A DNA stretch of 64,000 bases from Paractinoplanes brasiliensis (GTDB taxonomy: Bacteria > Actinomycetota > Actinomycetes > Mycobacteriales > Micromonosporaceae). The stretch covers positions 1,612,001-1,676,000 of the forward strand of contig NZ_SNWR01000002.1 of NCBI RefSeq assembly GCF_004362215.1, in the 5' to 3' direction. The first letter of the stretch is position 1; every line of letters starts with the position of its first letter. Both the position numbers and the translations under genes were made by a program. This document shows, piece after piece, positions 24,855 through 32,723 of this stretch. The notes below the pieces were generated by a model. The model saw only the letters and a program-made list of their open reading frames with translations. It did no database searches and was not told the DNA's origin.

Positions 24855-25070
24855 ATGCGTCGGCTTGATTTTCGGTCGGCCCGGTGGCGCAAGTCCCGGA
24901 GCAGTTCGGAGACGAACTGCGTCGAGGTGGCCCTGGTCGACGGGGTCATCGGCGTCCGCGACTCGAAGAACCCGAGCGGTCCTGTGCTGGCGTTCACCAG
25001 GGCGGAGTGGACGGCCTTCCTCAGCGGCGTACGGGGCAACGAGTTCGAGCTGGAGGAACTGGCACGCTAG
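24855..25070 (+). CDS. DUF397 family protein
   Basis: 71 residues. WRKSRSSSETNCVEVALVDG and VIGVRDSKNPSG...LAFTRAEWTAFLSGVR match DUF397, a small actinobacterial family. Relatives usually sit next to an XRE regulator and act with it in developmental control; that partner is missing here. GGAGGTGG precedes ATG 24855, and a -10-like TACGAT lies at 24811. Confidence 0.88.
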   Translation: MRRLDFRSARWRKSRSSSETNCVEVALVDGVIGVRDSKNPSGPVLAFTRAEWTAFLSGVRGNEFELEELAR

Positions 25071-25644
25071 GGCGGCCGGCCTCACGCGAGTTCTGTCCTC
25101 CAGCTCGAAAATGGGCCGGAGAATCGTTTTCCGAAACGGCGTGATTGCCTTCCGACAGAAAGGACTCCGCTTGGATGACACGACCGGTCAGGTGACCGAT
25201 GTGATCCCGGACGCCGGGCGAACTTCGACGGTAAGAGGGGCGAACCCGCCCCGATGAGCTGCGGTGCCGGGACCAACGGGCGGTGCCGGGACCAACCGGC
25301 GGCGCTGAGGCCAACGGGCAGCGCTGAGGCCAACCGGCAGCGCTGAGGCCAACGGACGGTGGCGGGGTCTGCGGCGCCGGGACGAACGAGCGGCGGCCTC
25401 AAGTCGGCGCCGGGGGCAGCGCCTGGTTCGGTGGCGCGGTGAGCACAAGCGCAGCCTGGGACAGCAGCGCAGTCAGAACAAGCACAGCCGAGGACAGCGG
25501 CGCAGTCAGAACAAGCAGAGCCTGGTTCGGTGGCGCTGGCAGAAACAAGGGGACGCCGGGAGGTGTGACGGCGTGGGGGACGTAGGACCGCAACAAATGG
25601 CAACCGCTTGCCGTCGACAGGGGTGGGCGGCGTGCAATGACAGC
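25071..25644. other. 574-bp gap with GC-rich tandem repeats
   Basis: About 25257-25370 holds 18-19 bp units of the type GCGCTGAGGCCAACGGGCA, about six copies with variants. About 25420-25545 holds partly repeated blocks built on CAGTCAGAACAAGCA and GCCTGGTTCGGTGGCG. No gene supported. The larE promoter should lie near its right end. Confidence 0.5.
25257..25370. repeat. 18-19 bp tandem repeat
   Basis: Successive units GCGGTGCCGGGACCAACGG, GCGGTGCCGGGACCAACCG, then GCGCTGAGGCCAACGGGCA-type copies. The array is imperfect and non-coding. Confidence 0.7.
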
Positions 25645-26568
25645 GTGACACATCCGGATCCACCCGACGTCGCACGGGCGATTGCGCACATGGCGGGGCA
25701 GTTCAGCGAGGTCGGGCGGCTGGGCGTGGCGTTCTCGGGCGGTGTGGACTCGTCGGTGCTGCTGGCGCTGGCCGTGCACGTGCTGGGGCCCGAACGGGTG
25801 GTGGCGATCCTCGGGGTGTCACCGAGCCTGGCCGCCGACGAGCGGACCGCCGCGCACGGGGTGGCCCGGCACATCGGGGTGCCGGTGATCGAGGTCGAGA
25901 CCCGTGAGGGCGAGCGCGACGCGTACCGCGCCAACGGCCCCGACCGCTGTTTCCACTGCAAGGACGAGCTGTTCACGCGTATCGACGACCAGGTCGGCAG
26001 GCTGCACGGGCTCGACGCCGTCGCGTACGGGGAAAACGCCGACGACGTACGCCGTCACGACCGGCCCGGCGCGAGAGCGGCCGCGGCGCACCGGGTTCTG
26101 ACACCGCTGGCCGACGCGGGGCTGGACAAGGCCGCCGTGCGCCGGATCGCGCGCGCGTTCGAGCTGCCGTGCGCCGACAAGCCCGCGGCCCCGTGTCTTG
26201 CCTCGCGCATCCCCCACTTCGAGATCGTCAGCCCACGCAAGCTCAGCGAGGTCGAGCGGGCCGAGGCGGCGTTGCGGCGCCTGGGCTTCGGCGATCTTCG
26301 CGTACGCCATCACGGCGACGTCGCCCGCGTGGAGTTGCCCGCCGACGACCTCGTACGGGCGGTGCATGAGCCGATGCGAGGGCGGGTACTCCAGGCCGTG
26401 ACCCAGGCGGGCTTCCGCTTTGTCGCGCTCGACCTGGCCGGCATCCAGTCGGGCGCGTTCACGGGCGCCTTCACGACCGATCGTCGCGACGGAGCGGCAG
26501 AGACGGAGGACCGGCAGGTGAGCGTCAGCGCCGAACCGACTGGAACGGACCGCGGGACCGGTCGATGA
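25645..26568 (+). CDS. larE: LarE, ATP-dependent sulfur insertase of NPN cofactor synthesis
   Basis: About 307 residues. LarE adenylates the carboxylates of pyridinium-3,5-biscarboxylic acid mononucleotide and inserts sulfur, giving the thioacid precursor of nickel-pincer nucleotide. The PP-loop SGGVDSS is at 31-37. Cysteines occur in RCFHCKDELF (about 102, 105) and in PCLASRIP (about 184). The CxxC plus third Cys resembles LarE enzymes that carry a 4Fe-4S cluster rather than sacrificing a cysteine (family knowledge, not proven here). GTG 25645 is chosen to match domain length; the frame is open back to 25573, so the start is uncertain. Overlaps larB by 4 bp (ATGA). Confidence 0.85.
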   Translation: MTHPDPPDVARAIAHMAGQFSEVGRLGVAFSGGVDSSVLLALAVHVLGPERVVAILGVSPSLAADERTAAHGVARHIGVPVIEVETREGERDAYRANGPDRCFHCKDELFTRIDDQVGRLHGLDAVAYGENADDVRRHDRPGARAAAAHRVLTPLADAGLDKAAVRRIARAFELPCADKPAAPCLASRIPHFEIVSPRKLSEVERAEAALRRLGFGDLRVRHHGDVARVELPADDLVRAVHEPMRGRVLQAVTQAGFRFVALDLAGIQSGAFTGAFTTDRRDGAAETEDRQVSVSAEPTGTDRGTGR

Positions 26569-27356
26569 CCGAAGATCTGGCCTCCTACGCGGACCTGGAT
26601 CTGGACCGGACACGACGACGCGGCTATCCGGAGGCCGTCTATTGCGCGGGCAAGACCGCCGAGCAGGTCACGGGCATCGCCGCCGCCCTGGCCGAGCACG
26701 CCGGCGGTGTCACGCTGTTCACCCGCGCGAGCACCGAGCATGCTCAAGCCGTCCTGGCGGCGCTTCCCGACGCCTTCCACGACCCGGTGGCCCAGCTGCT
26801 CGCCTGGCCGCCGCTCCCGCCGGAGCCCACCGGCGAACGGGTCGTCGTCGTGGCCGCCGGCACGTCCGACCTGCCCGTCGCCCGTGAGGCGGCCCTGACC
26901 GCCCAGTATCTCGGGCGGGCCACCGACCTGATCGTGGACGTCGGCGTGGCCGGCCTGCACCGGATCCTCGGCCACGTCGAGCTGCTGCGCCAGGCCCGGG
27001 TGGTCGTCGTGGTGGCCGGCATGGACGGCGCGCTGCCGGGCGTGGTGGCCGGCCTGATCTCGGCGCCGGTGGTGGCGGTGCCGACGTCGGTGGGGTACGG
27101 CGCCGCCTTCGAAGGGCTGGCCGCGTTGCTGACCATGCTGAACTCGTGCGCTCCGGGGGTGGCCGTGGTGAACATCGACAACGGCTACGGCGCGGGACAT
27201 CTGGCGGCCCAGATCACCGCCGCGCCCGGCCCTCGGACTGCCGGCACCGAACCCGCGCCGGACGTGCCGGACGTGCCGGACGTGCCGGACGTGCCGGACG
27301 TGCCGGACGTGCCGGACGCCGCAGTGCCGGACGCCGCAGTGCCGGGACGATCGTGA
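26565..27356 (+). CDS. larB: LarB, carboxylase of NPN cofactor synthesis
   Basis: 263 residues. LarB carboxylates and hydrolyses nicotinic acid adenine dinucleotide to pyridinium-3,5-biscarboxylic acid mononucleotide, the first step to the nickel-pincer nucleotide. DLDRTRRRGYPEAVYCAGKT is the family N-terminus. The PurE-like domain (about 80-225) includes VVAAGTSDLPVAREA and VVVVAGMDGALPGVVAGL. The C-terminus carries an added Asp-Val-Pro repeat tail (about 235-263) absent from the enzyme core. Between larE and larC with 4-bp overlaps on both sides. Confidence 0.9.
   Translation: MTEDLASYADLDLDRTRRRGYPEAVYCAGKTAEQVTGIAAALAEHAGGVTLFTRASTEHAQAVLAALPDAFHDPVAQLLAWPPLPPEPTGERVVVVAAGTSDLPVAREAALTAQYLGRATDLIVDVGVAGLHRILGHVELLRQARVVVVVAGMDGALPGVVAGLISAPVVAVPTSVGYGAAFEGLAALLTMLNSCAPGVAVVNIDNGYGAGHLAAQITAAPGPRTAGTEPAPDVPDVPDVPDVPDVPDVPDAAVPDAAVPGRS
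27268..27345 (+). repeat. 9-bp coding tandem repeat (Asp-Val-Pro tail of LarB)
   Basis: GACGTGCCG repeated about six times in frame, then two GACGCCGCAGTGCCG units. It adds a proline-rich acidic tail to LarB just before the larC start. Confidence 0.9.
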
Positions 27357-28744
27357 GGCGGCACGCGTGGGTTGACGCGTCGGCCGGGATCGCCGGTGAC
27401 ATGCTGCTCGGTGCGCTGCTGGACGCGGGGGCTTCGCTGTCGGTGGTGCAGTCCGCGGTCGACGCCGTCTCGGGCGGGACAGTGCAGGTACGCAGCCGTG
27501 AAGTCGCCCGTGGCGGGTTGCGCGCGCTCAAGGCCGAGGTCGAGCCGCTGGTCGACGACCCTCCGCACCGCACCTGGGCCGACGTGCGCGACCTGCTCGA
27601 ACGCGCGGGCACGGACACCCGTACGGCCGTCGCGGTGTTCCGTTGCCTGGCCGAGGTGGAGGCCCGGGTGCACGGCATGAAACCCGACGACGTCCACTTC
27701 CACGAGGTCGGCGCGCTCGACGCGATCGCCGACGTGGTCGGGTGCTGTGCGGCGCTGGCCGACCTGGGAGTCGACACGGTTTCGGCGGGGCCGGTGGCGC
27801 TGGGCTCCGGCACGGTCCGCACCCGGCACGGTCGCCTGCCGGTGCCCGCACCCGCGGTGGCCGAGCTGGCCCGGGGGTGGCGGGTGTGCGCGGGCGGCGA
27901 CGGCGAACTTGCCACGCCGACGGGGCTGGCCCTGCTGCGCAGCCTGGCCCGGGCCTGTGAGCCGTTGCCGCCGATGACCCTGGAGGCGGTCGGTGTGGGC
28001 GCGGGCAGCCGTGATCCGGCTGGTCACGCCAACGTCGTACGCGTAATGATCGGCACGGCGGGCGAGGCCCCGGCGCCCGACGTCCAGCCGGATTCCGGGG
28101 TCAGCAAGTCCGGGGCGAGCGCCTCCGGGCAGAACCAGCGCGGACCGGGTTCGTACGCGTCGGGCGAGCGCGGGCTGAGTTCGTACGGGCTCGGCGGGCC
28201 GGCGATGGGCGAAGCCCGGCCGGGGATCACGAAGCCGGCGCCGGCTGAGACCGAGCCGGGCGAGCCGGCGGTGCTGCTCGAGGCCAATGTGGACGACCTT
28301 GACCCGCGGCTGTGGCCGGGCATCCTCACCGGTCTGCTCGCGGCCGGAGCGAGCGACGCCTGGCTGGTGCCGATCGTGATGAAGAAGGGCCGTCCCGCGC
28401 ACACGTTGAGCGTGCTGTGCCCGCCCGGCCTGGCCGACCCGTTGCGCGAGCAGATCTTCCGGGACACCAGCACGCTCGGCGTGCGGCACAGTACGCGGGG
28501 AAAGGTGGCGCTGAAGCGGGCCTTCGCCGACGTGACCGTGCACGACACCCGCATCGCGGTCAAGGTCGCGCATCGGGGCGGCGTGATCGTTCAGGTGATG
28601 CCGGAGTTCGAGGACGTGGCCGCCCTGGCCCGCCGCGAGCAACGGCCGGAACGCCTGATGCTGCAGGAGGCGCTGGCCGCCGCGGGTGAAGCCGGCCTGA
28701 TCGTGGGGGCAGCCCTGCCGGAGAACTTGCGTCCCGCGCAGTAG
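27353..28744 (+). CDS. larC: LarC, nickel-inserting cyclometallase of NPN cofactor synthesis
   Basis: 463 residues. LarC uses CTP to insert nickel into the dithio-precursor, the last step to nickel-pincer nucleotide. The N-terminal (LarC1) domain has WVDASAGIAGDMLLGALLDA, HFHEVGALDAIADVVG and ELATPTGLALL. The C-terminal (LarC2) domain has EANVDDLDPRLWPGIL, VPIVMKKGRPAHTLSVL and STLGVRHSTRGKV. A low-complexity Ser/Gly/Pro linker of about 70 residues (about 240-305) joins them. In lactobacilli the two halves are joined by a programmed frameshift; here they form one frame. GTG 27353 overlaps the larB stop. Confidence 0.9.
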   Translation: MRRHAWVDASAGIAGDMLLGALLDAGASLSVVQSAVDAVSGGTVQVRSREVARGGLRALKAEVEPLVDDPPHRTWADVRDLLERAGTDTRTAVAVFRCLAEVEARVHGMKPDDVHFHEVGALDAIADVVGCCAALADLGVDTVSAGPVALGSGTVRTRHGRLPVPAPAVAELARGWRVCAGGDGELATPTGLALLRSLARACEPLPPMTLEAVGVGAGSRDPAGHANVVRVMIGTAGEAPAPDVQPDSGVSKSGASASGQNQRGPGSYASGERGLSSYGLGGPAMGEARPGITKPAPAETEPGEPAVLLEANVDDLDPRLWPGILTGLLAAGASDAWLVPIVMKKGRPAHTLSVLCPPGLADPLREQIFRDTSTLGVRHSTRGKVALKRAFADVTVHDTRIAVKVAHRGGVIVQVMPEFEDVAALARREQRPERLMLQEALAAAGEAGLIVGAALPENLRPAQ

Positions 28745-28753
28745 GCTCCGCTC

Positions 28754-29584
28754 ATGAACAGCACGGTCCGGGCCGCCGACGGCCACCTCATCGGCTACGA
28801 GATCCGCCGGCCCGGTGAGGGGGACACCACGGTCGTGTTCCTGCCCGCCCTGGGTGTGCCGCTCGGCTACTACGCGCGACTGTTCGACGTCTGGTCCGCG
28901 GCCGGGCGCACCGTGGTCGGGGTCGAGCATCGCGGCCAGCCGCTGAGCCCGATCGCCGGGGTCCGCCGGGGCCGGTTCGGTTACAGCGACATCATCCGCG
29001 CCGACCTGCCGGCCGTGTTCGCGCTGCCGGAGGTGAGCGAGGCCCGGCGTACGGTCCTGATCGGTCACAGCATGGGCGGGGCGCTCGCGCTGCTGGCCAC
29101 GGCCGCGGGCACGGTCACGCCGGACGCCGTGGTCACCATCGCCACCGGCACGAGCCGGTGCGCCGCCGAGTTCGGCCCACGCCGGCGGGTGCAGCGCTAC
29201 GCCTCGATCCGGGTCGTGCGGACGGTGACGCGTGCTCTCGGTTACTGGCCGGGGCATCGGCTGGGCTTTGCCGGACGCCAGCCCAGCACGGTGATGCGCG
29301 ACTGGGCGTACGAGGCCAGCCACGGCCGTTTCCGCCTGCACGGCGACCCCTTCGACTACGAGGCGGCGCTGTCGGAGCTCACCACGCCCCGCCTCATGCT
29401 CGACATCGAGGGCGACGACCTGATCAACCCCCGGGCGGTCGCCCTGCTGGCCAAACGGGCCGCCAAAGCCGAGCGCATGCGGGTGCGGACAACCGACGGC
29501 GTACGGGTCGACCACTTCACGTGGGCCCGCCGCATGCCGGCCGAAGTGACCGCCCCGATCGACGAGTGGCTCGCCACCGTTTAG
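28754..29584 (+). CDS. Alpha/beta hydrolase
   Basis: 276 residues. VVFLPALGVPLGYYARL, VGVEHRGQPLSP and the nucleophile elbow GHSMGGALALLA are plain. The late RVDHFTWARR provides the likely catalytic His. Only 9 bp after larC, so possibly the fourth gene of that operon, though nothing links its function to the cofactor. Substrate unknown. Confidence 0.8.
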   Translation: MNSTVRAADGHLIGYEIRRPGEGDTTVVFLPALGVPLGYYARLFDVWSAAGRTVVGVEHRGQPLSPIAGVRRGRFGYSDIIRADLPAVFALPEVSEARRTVLIGHSMGGALALLATAAGTVTPDAVVTIATGTSRCAAEFGPRRRVQRYASIRVVRTVTRALGYWPGHRLGFAGRQPSTVMRDWAYEASHGRFRLHGDPFDYEAALSELTTPRLMLDIEGDDLINPRAVALLAKRAAKAERMRVRTTDGVRVDHFTWARRMPAEVTAPIDEWLATV

Positions 29585-29988
29585 CCGCAGCTCATCGCCG
29601 GGAAGCGGCCAACCGCGCCCGCACACGAGGAGGCGCGGGCGTTGCTGGACTCCCCGGAAGTCGCCACACAGCGAGGCCGCCACGAAACGCGCCCCGGACC
29701 TCATCGGGCAGCGAGGCTTTCGCATCGCGGGCAGCAGGCAGCGTCCTAGGATCCTAGTTTAACGGGCGTGGGCGTGGGCGTGGGCGTGGGCGTGGGCGTG
29801 GGCGTGGGCGTGGGCGTGGGCGTGGGCGTGGGCGTGGGCGTGGGCGTGGGCGTGGGCGTGGGCGTGGGCGTGGGCGTGGGCGTGGGCGTGGGCGTGGGCG
29901 TGGGCGTGGGCGTGGGCGTGGGCGTGGGCAGGCGGAGGGGTAAAGCCATGGACGCGACCTGAGAGGTGAGCAATCGGAGGTGGAAGCC
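29585..29988. other. 404-bp gap, mostly a hexanucleotide repeat
   Basis: Contains the GGGCGT array at 29763-29929 and, just before it, the perfect 12-bp palindrome CTAGGATCCTAG (29746-29757). Nothing coding is recognised in the flanks. It separates the cofactor operon from the convergent sugar-acid genes. Confidence 0.6.
29763..29929. repeat. Hexanucleotide microsatellite (GGGCGT) x about 28
   Basis: 167 bp of uninterrupted GGGCGT. Both strands are open in frame (Val-Gly or Pro-Thr repeats), but there is no gene context. Such pure long arrays are rare in bacterial chromosomes and should vary in length between strains. Confidence 0.97.
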
Positions 29989-31167
29989 TCAGTGGAGCTC
30001 GGCGGTCTCGATGGCTTTGATCAGCTCGGTGTCGTCGGCGAGGTCGGGGGCCAGCAGGGCGAGCACGTCACGTGCAGAGTCGGCGCGGTCGATGTACGGC
30101 CGGGCGCCCGCGTCGGCGATCGGGGCGCCGGCCCCGCGCAGGTGGGCGATCCATGCGGCCACGATGCGGGCGGCTCCGGCAGGGACACGGCCGGCTGCGC
30201 GCTCGCCCCGCAACACCGGCAGGATGCGGATGGGGATTTTCTGGGAGCCGTCGGCGGCGATCTGGGCCAGGGTGTGCCGGATGCGCGGGTTGGCGAACCG
30301 GGACAGGAGCGCCGAGCGGTAGGCCGTCAGCTCGGAGCCGGGCAACGGGACGTGCCGGCAGGCCTCGTCCCACCAGGAGGTGAGCCAAGCGCGGCACAGC
30401 GGGTCTGCCACGGCGTCGGCGACCGTCTCGTGGCCGAGCGCGCTCCCCCCGTACGCGAGCAGGGAATGTCCCCCGTTGAGGAGCAGCAGTTTGCGGGTTT
30501 CGTAGGGCACGACGTCGTCGGCGAAGCGGGCGCCGGCCCGCTCCCACGGCGGCCGCCCGGCGGGGAACGTGCCGCTGAGCACCCACTCGGTCCAGGGCTC
30601 GGTGATCACCGTCAGAGGGTCGGCGGATGACGGGGTGATGCGGTCGACCATCGTGGTCACGAACGAGACGTTGTCCGTGATCCACTCGTCGAGGGCCGGG
30701 TCGAGGCGGGCCGCCAGGTCGTGCACGATCCGGGCGGTCACCGTGCCGTTGCCGGGCAGGTTGTCGCACGGCACCACGGCCAGCGGGCCGGAACCGGCGA
30801 GCCGGCGCGCGGCCAGGCCGGAGACGAGACGGTCGGCGACCACCCCGCCGGGGGCGTACGCGGCCTCGGTCATCGTCACTGTGATCACGGCGACCGCCGG
30901 GGAGGCGACCAGCGAGCGCCACGTCTCGGCGTCGCCGCCCGGGTACGCGGCCACGAGCGCTTCCTGCACCTGCGGCTCGTCGGTCGACGGGCCGCGGACC
31001 ACGAGCGTGTAGCGGCACCCATGCGCCATCAGCGCCGACGCCAGGGCTGACGAGCGGCCGCTGAACGCCGCTATCCCCCAGTCGTCGCTGACGGCGCCGG
31101 TGTACCAGGCCTGGTGGGCGCGGAAGAACCCGCCGAGTCCGAGGTGGACGATGCGGACGGGCCTCAC
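29989..31167 (-). CDS. Mannitol dehydrogenase-family oxidoreductase (fructuronate reductase-like)
   Basis: 392 residues. VRIVHLGLGGFFRAHQAWYT is the N-terminal Rossmann start of the polyol/uronate dehydrogenase family. SEPW-like TEPWTEWVLSGTF, KLLLLNGGHSLLAYGG and SQKIPIRILPVL (catalytic Lys region) follow. Family members include D-fructuronate reductase (D-fructuronate + NADH to D-mannonate) and mannitol 2-dehydrogenase. Coupling with uxaC (GTGA overlap) points to the first. Shorter than enterobacterial UxuB (about 480), as in other short actinobacterial members. Confidence 0.85.
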   Translation of the reverse strand: MRPVRIVHLGLGGFFRAHQAWYTGAVSDDWGIAAFSGRSSALASALMAHGCRYTLVVRGPSTDEPQVQEALVAAYPGGDAETWRSLVASPAVAVITVTMTEAAYAPGGVVADRLVSGLAARRLAGSGPLAVVPCDNLPGNGTVTARIVHDLAARLDPALDEWITDNVSFVTTMVDRITPSSADPLTVITEPWTEWVLSGTFPAGRPPWERAGARFADDVVPYETRKLLLLNGGHSLLAYGGSALGHETVADAVADPLCRAWLTSWWDEACRHVPLPGSELTAYRSALLSRFANPRIRHTLAQIAADGSQKIPIRILPVLRGERAAGRVPAGAARIVAAWIAHLRGAGAPIADAGARPYIDRADSARDVLALLAPDLADDTELIKAIETAELH

Positions 31168-32561
31168 AGTTTGAACACTTTACGCGGCTGGGTGTCGACC
31201 AGCGTGACAAGCGTGTCGAGCGCTTCGTCCTCGTCGAGGCGGTGGGTGGCGACCAGTTCGGCCAGGAACCCGGCGTCGAGGCGGCGGGACATGTCGTGCC
31301 GGGCGGGGATCGAGCAGAACGCGCGGGTGTCGTCGATGAACCCGGACATGCGGCTGAACCCGGCGATCTCGGTGACGGCCCGCTGGTAGTGCCGGATCTC
31401 GCTCGGGTTGTCCAGGAACCACCAGGGCGCGCCCGCGTACACGGCCGGGTAGAAGCCGGCCAGCGGGGCGATCTCGCGGCTGTAGACGTCGGGGTCGACG
31501 GTGAACAGCACCAGGTGCAGGCGGGGGTGGGTGCCGAAGCGGTCGAGCAGCGGCTGCAGGGCGGCGGTCAGTTCCACCTGTACGGGGATGTCGTGCCCGG
31601 TGTCCGGCCCGAACCCGGCCAGCGTGTCCGGGTGGTGGTTGCGCCACACGCCGGGGTGCAGTGTCATCACCAGGCCGTCGTCGCACGACATGCGGGCCAT
31701 CTCGAAGATCATGTGGCGGCGGAAGGCCGTCGCCTCGCGCGGGGTGACTGTGCCGTCGAGCGCGCTGCGATAGATGCGCCCGGCCTCGGCGGCGGGCAGG
31801 GGCTCGGTTCCGGCGTCGAAGTGACCGTGGTCGGCCGAGACCGCGCCCAGGGAGACGAAGTAGCGCCGTCGTTCCTCCAGGGCCGCGAGGTAGCCGGCGT
31901 ACGTGCCGACGTCGCCGGGCAGCTCCTTGATCAGTTCGGGCCAGCCGGGGCGGCCGAGTTCGAGGTAGCGGTCGGGCCGGAACGTCGGCGCGATCCGGGT
32001 GCGCACGGCGGGGTCGTCGCGCAGGGCCCGGTGGGCGGCCAGGTCGTCGGCCGGGTCGTCGGTGGTGGCCAGGAACTCGATGCCGAACCGGTCGAGCAGC
32101 GCCCGCGGCCGGTGGCTGTCCCGCCCGAGTTGCGCGGCGACCTGGTCGTACAGGGCGTCCGCGTTGCCCGCCGACGGCCGCTCGGCCACCCCGAAGACCT
32201 CGGCCAGCGACGATTCGAACCAATACCGTACGGGGGTGCCGCGCAACAGGTGCCAGTGCGCGCAGAACAGCCGCCACGCCTCGCGGGCGCGTTCCTCGGA
32301 GAGCGGCCCCTCCCCCACCCCGAGGGCGGTCAGCGGCACCCCGCCGGAGTGCAGCAGCCGGGTCACGTAGTGGTCGGGCTGGATGAACAGCGACGCCGGG
32401 TCGGCGAAGGGCTGGTCGTCGAGGATCAGGCGCGGGTCGACGTGCCCGTGCGGGCTGATGATGGGCCGGTCGGCGACCTGCTCGTAGAGGCGGCGGGCGA
32501 TCGCACGGACCCCCGGCTCGGCCGGCAGCAGCCGATCGGGGTGCAACGTCAGGGCAGCCAT
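31164..32561 (-). CDS. uxaC: Glucuronate isomerase
   Basis: 465 residues, normal length for UxaC, which isomerises D-glucuronate to D-fructuronate (and galacturonate to tagaturonate). LHPDRLLPAEPGVRAIARRL and PIISPHGHVDPRLILDDQPF carry the metal-binding HGH. RYWFESSLAEVFGV, HLVLFTVDPDVYSREIAPLA and PWWFLDNPSEI are also family blocks. ATG 32561 is chosen because homologues start there; the frame is open to 32642, across part of the operator. First gene of the leftward unit with the reductase. Confidence 0.92.
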   Translation of the reverse strand: MAALTLHPDRLLPAEPGVRAIARRLYEQVADRPIISPHGHVDPRLILDDQPFADPASLFIQPDHYVTRLLHSGGVPLTALGVGEGPLSEERAREAWRLFCAHWHLLRGTPVRYWFESSLAEVFGVAERPSAGNADALYDQVAAQLGRDSHRPRALLDRFGIEFLATTDDPADDLAAHRALRDDPAVRTRIAPTFRPDRYLELGRPGWPELIKELPGDVGTYAGYLAALEERRRYFVSLGAVSADHGHFDAGTEPLPAAEAGRIYRSALDGTVTPREATAFRRHMIFEMARMSCDDGLVMTLHPGVWRNHHPDTLAGFGPDTGHDIPVQVELTAALQPLLDRFGTHPRLHLVLFTVDPDVYSREIAPLAGFYPAVYAGAPWWFLDNPSEIRHYQRAVTEIAGFSRMSGFIDDTRAFCSIPARHDMSRRLDAGFLAELVATHRLDEDEALDTLVTLVDTQPRKVFKL

Positions 32562-32592
32562 GTTGCCGAGCCTCTGTTCCGGCATTGATCCG

Positions 32593-32652
32593 TGGCAATC
32601 AGTTGCCAGTTGTTGCCTCGGGGCCGGGGCAACAACTGGCAACTGATTGCCA
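32593..32652. promoter_or_regulatory. 60-bp palindrome between divergent uxaC and ABC importer operons
   Basis: Two perfect 25-bp arms (32593-32617 and 32628-32652) around a 10-bp spacer. Each arm contains a complete 16-bp operator-like site, TGGCAATCAGTTGCCA and TGGCAACTGATTGCCA (TGGCAA-N4-TTGCCA). The inner part GTTGTTGCC/GGCAACAAC is also symmetric. The right edge is 72 bp from the binding-protein start and the left edge 32 bp from uxaC. It is the obvious control site for both operons, probably for the LacI protein at 41097. Confidence 0.85.
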
Positions 32653-32723
32653 TCGTGTTAACGGGCGTCTCACAGTGACCCCGATCACTCCCTACCGCAA
32701 GCGGCTCAGAGGAGAAGACTTCC

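Noticed and set aside
27185..29725. 846-residue minus-strand reading frame opposite larC and the hydrolase
   Set aside because: It is the antisense of real genes in GC-rich DNA, rich in Arg/Gly/His and without domains.
29746..29973. Pro-Thr repeat reading frame over the hexamer array
   Set aside because: It exists only because GGGCGT is open in several frames; no start signal or context.
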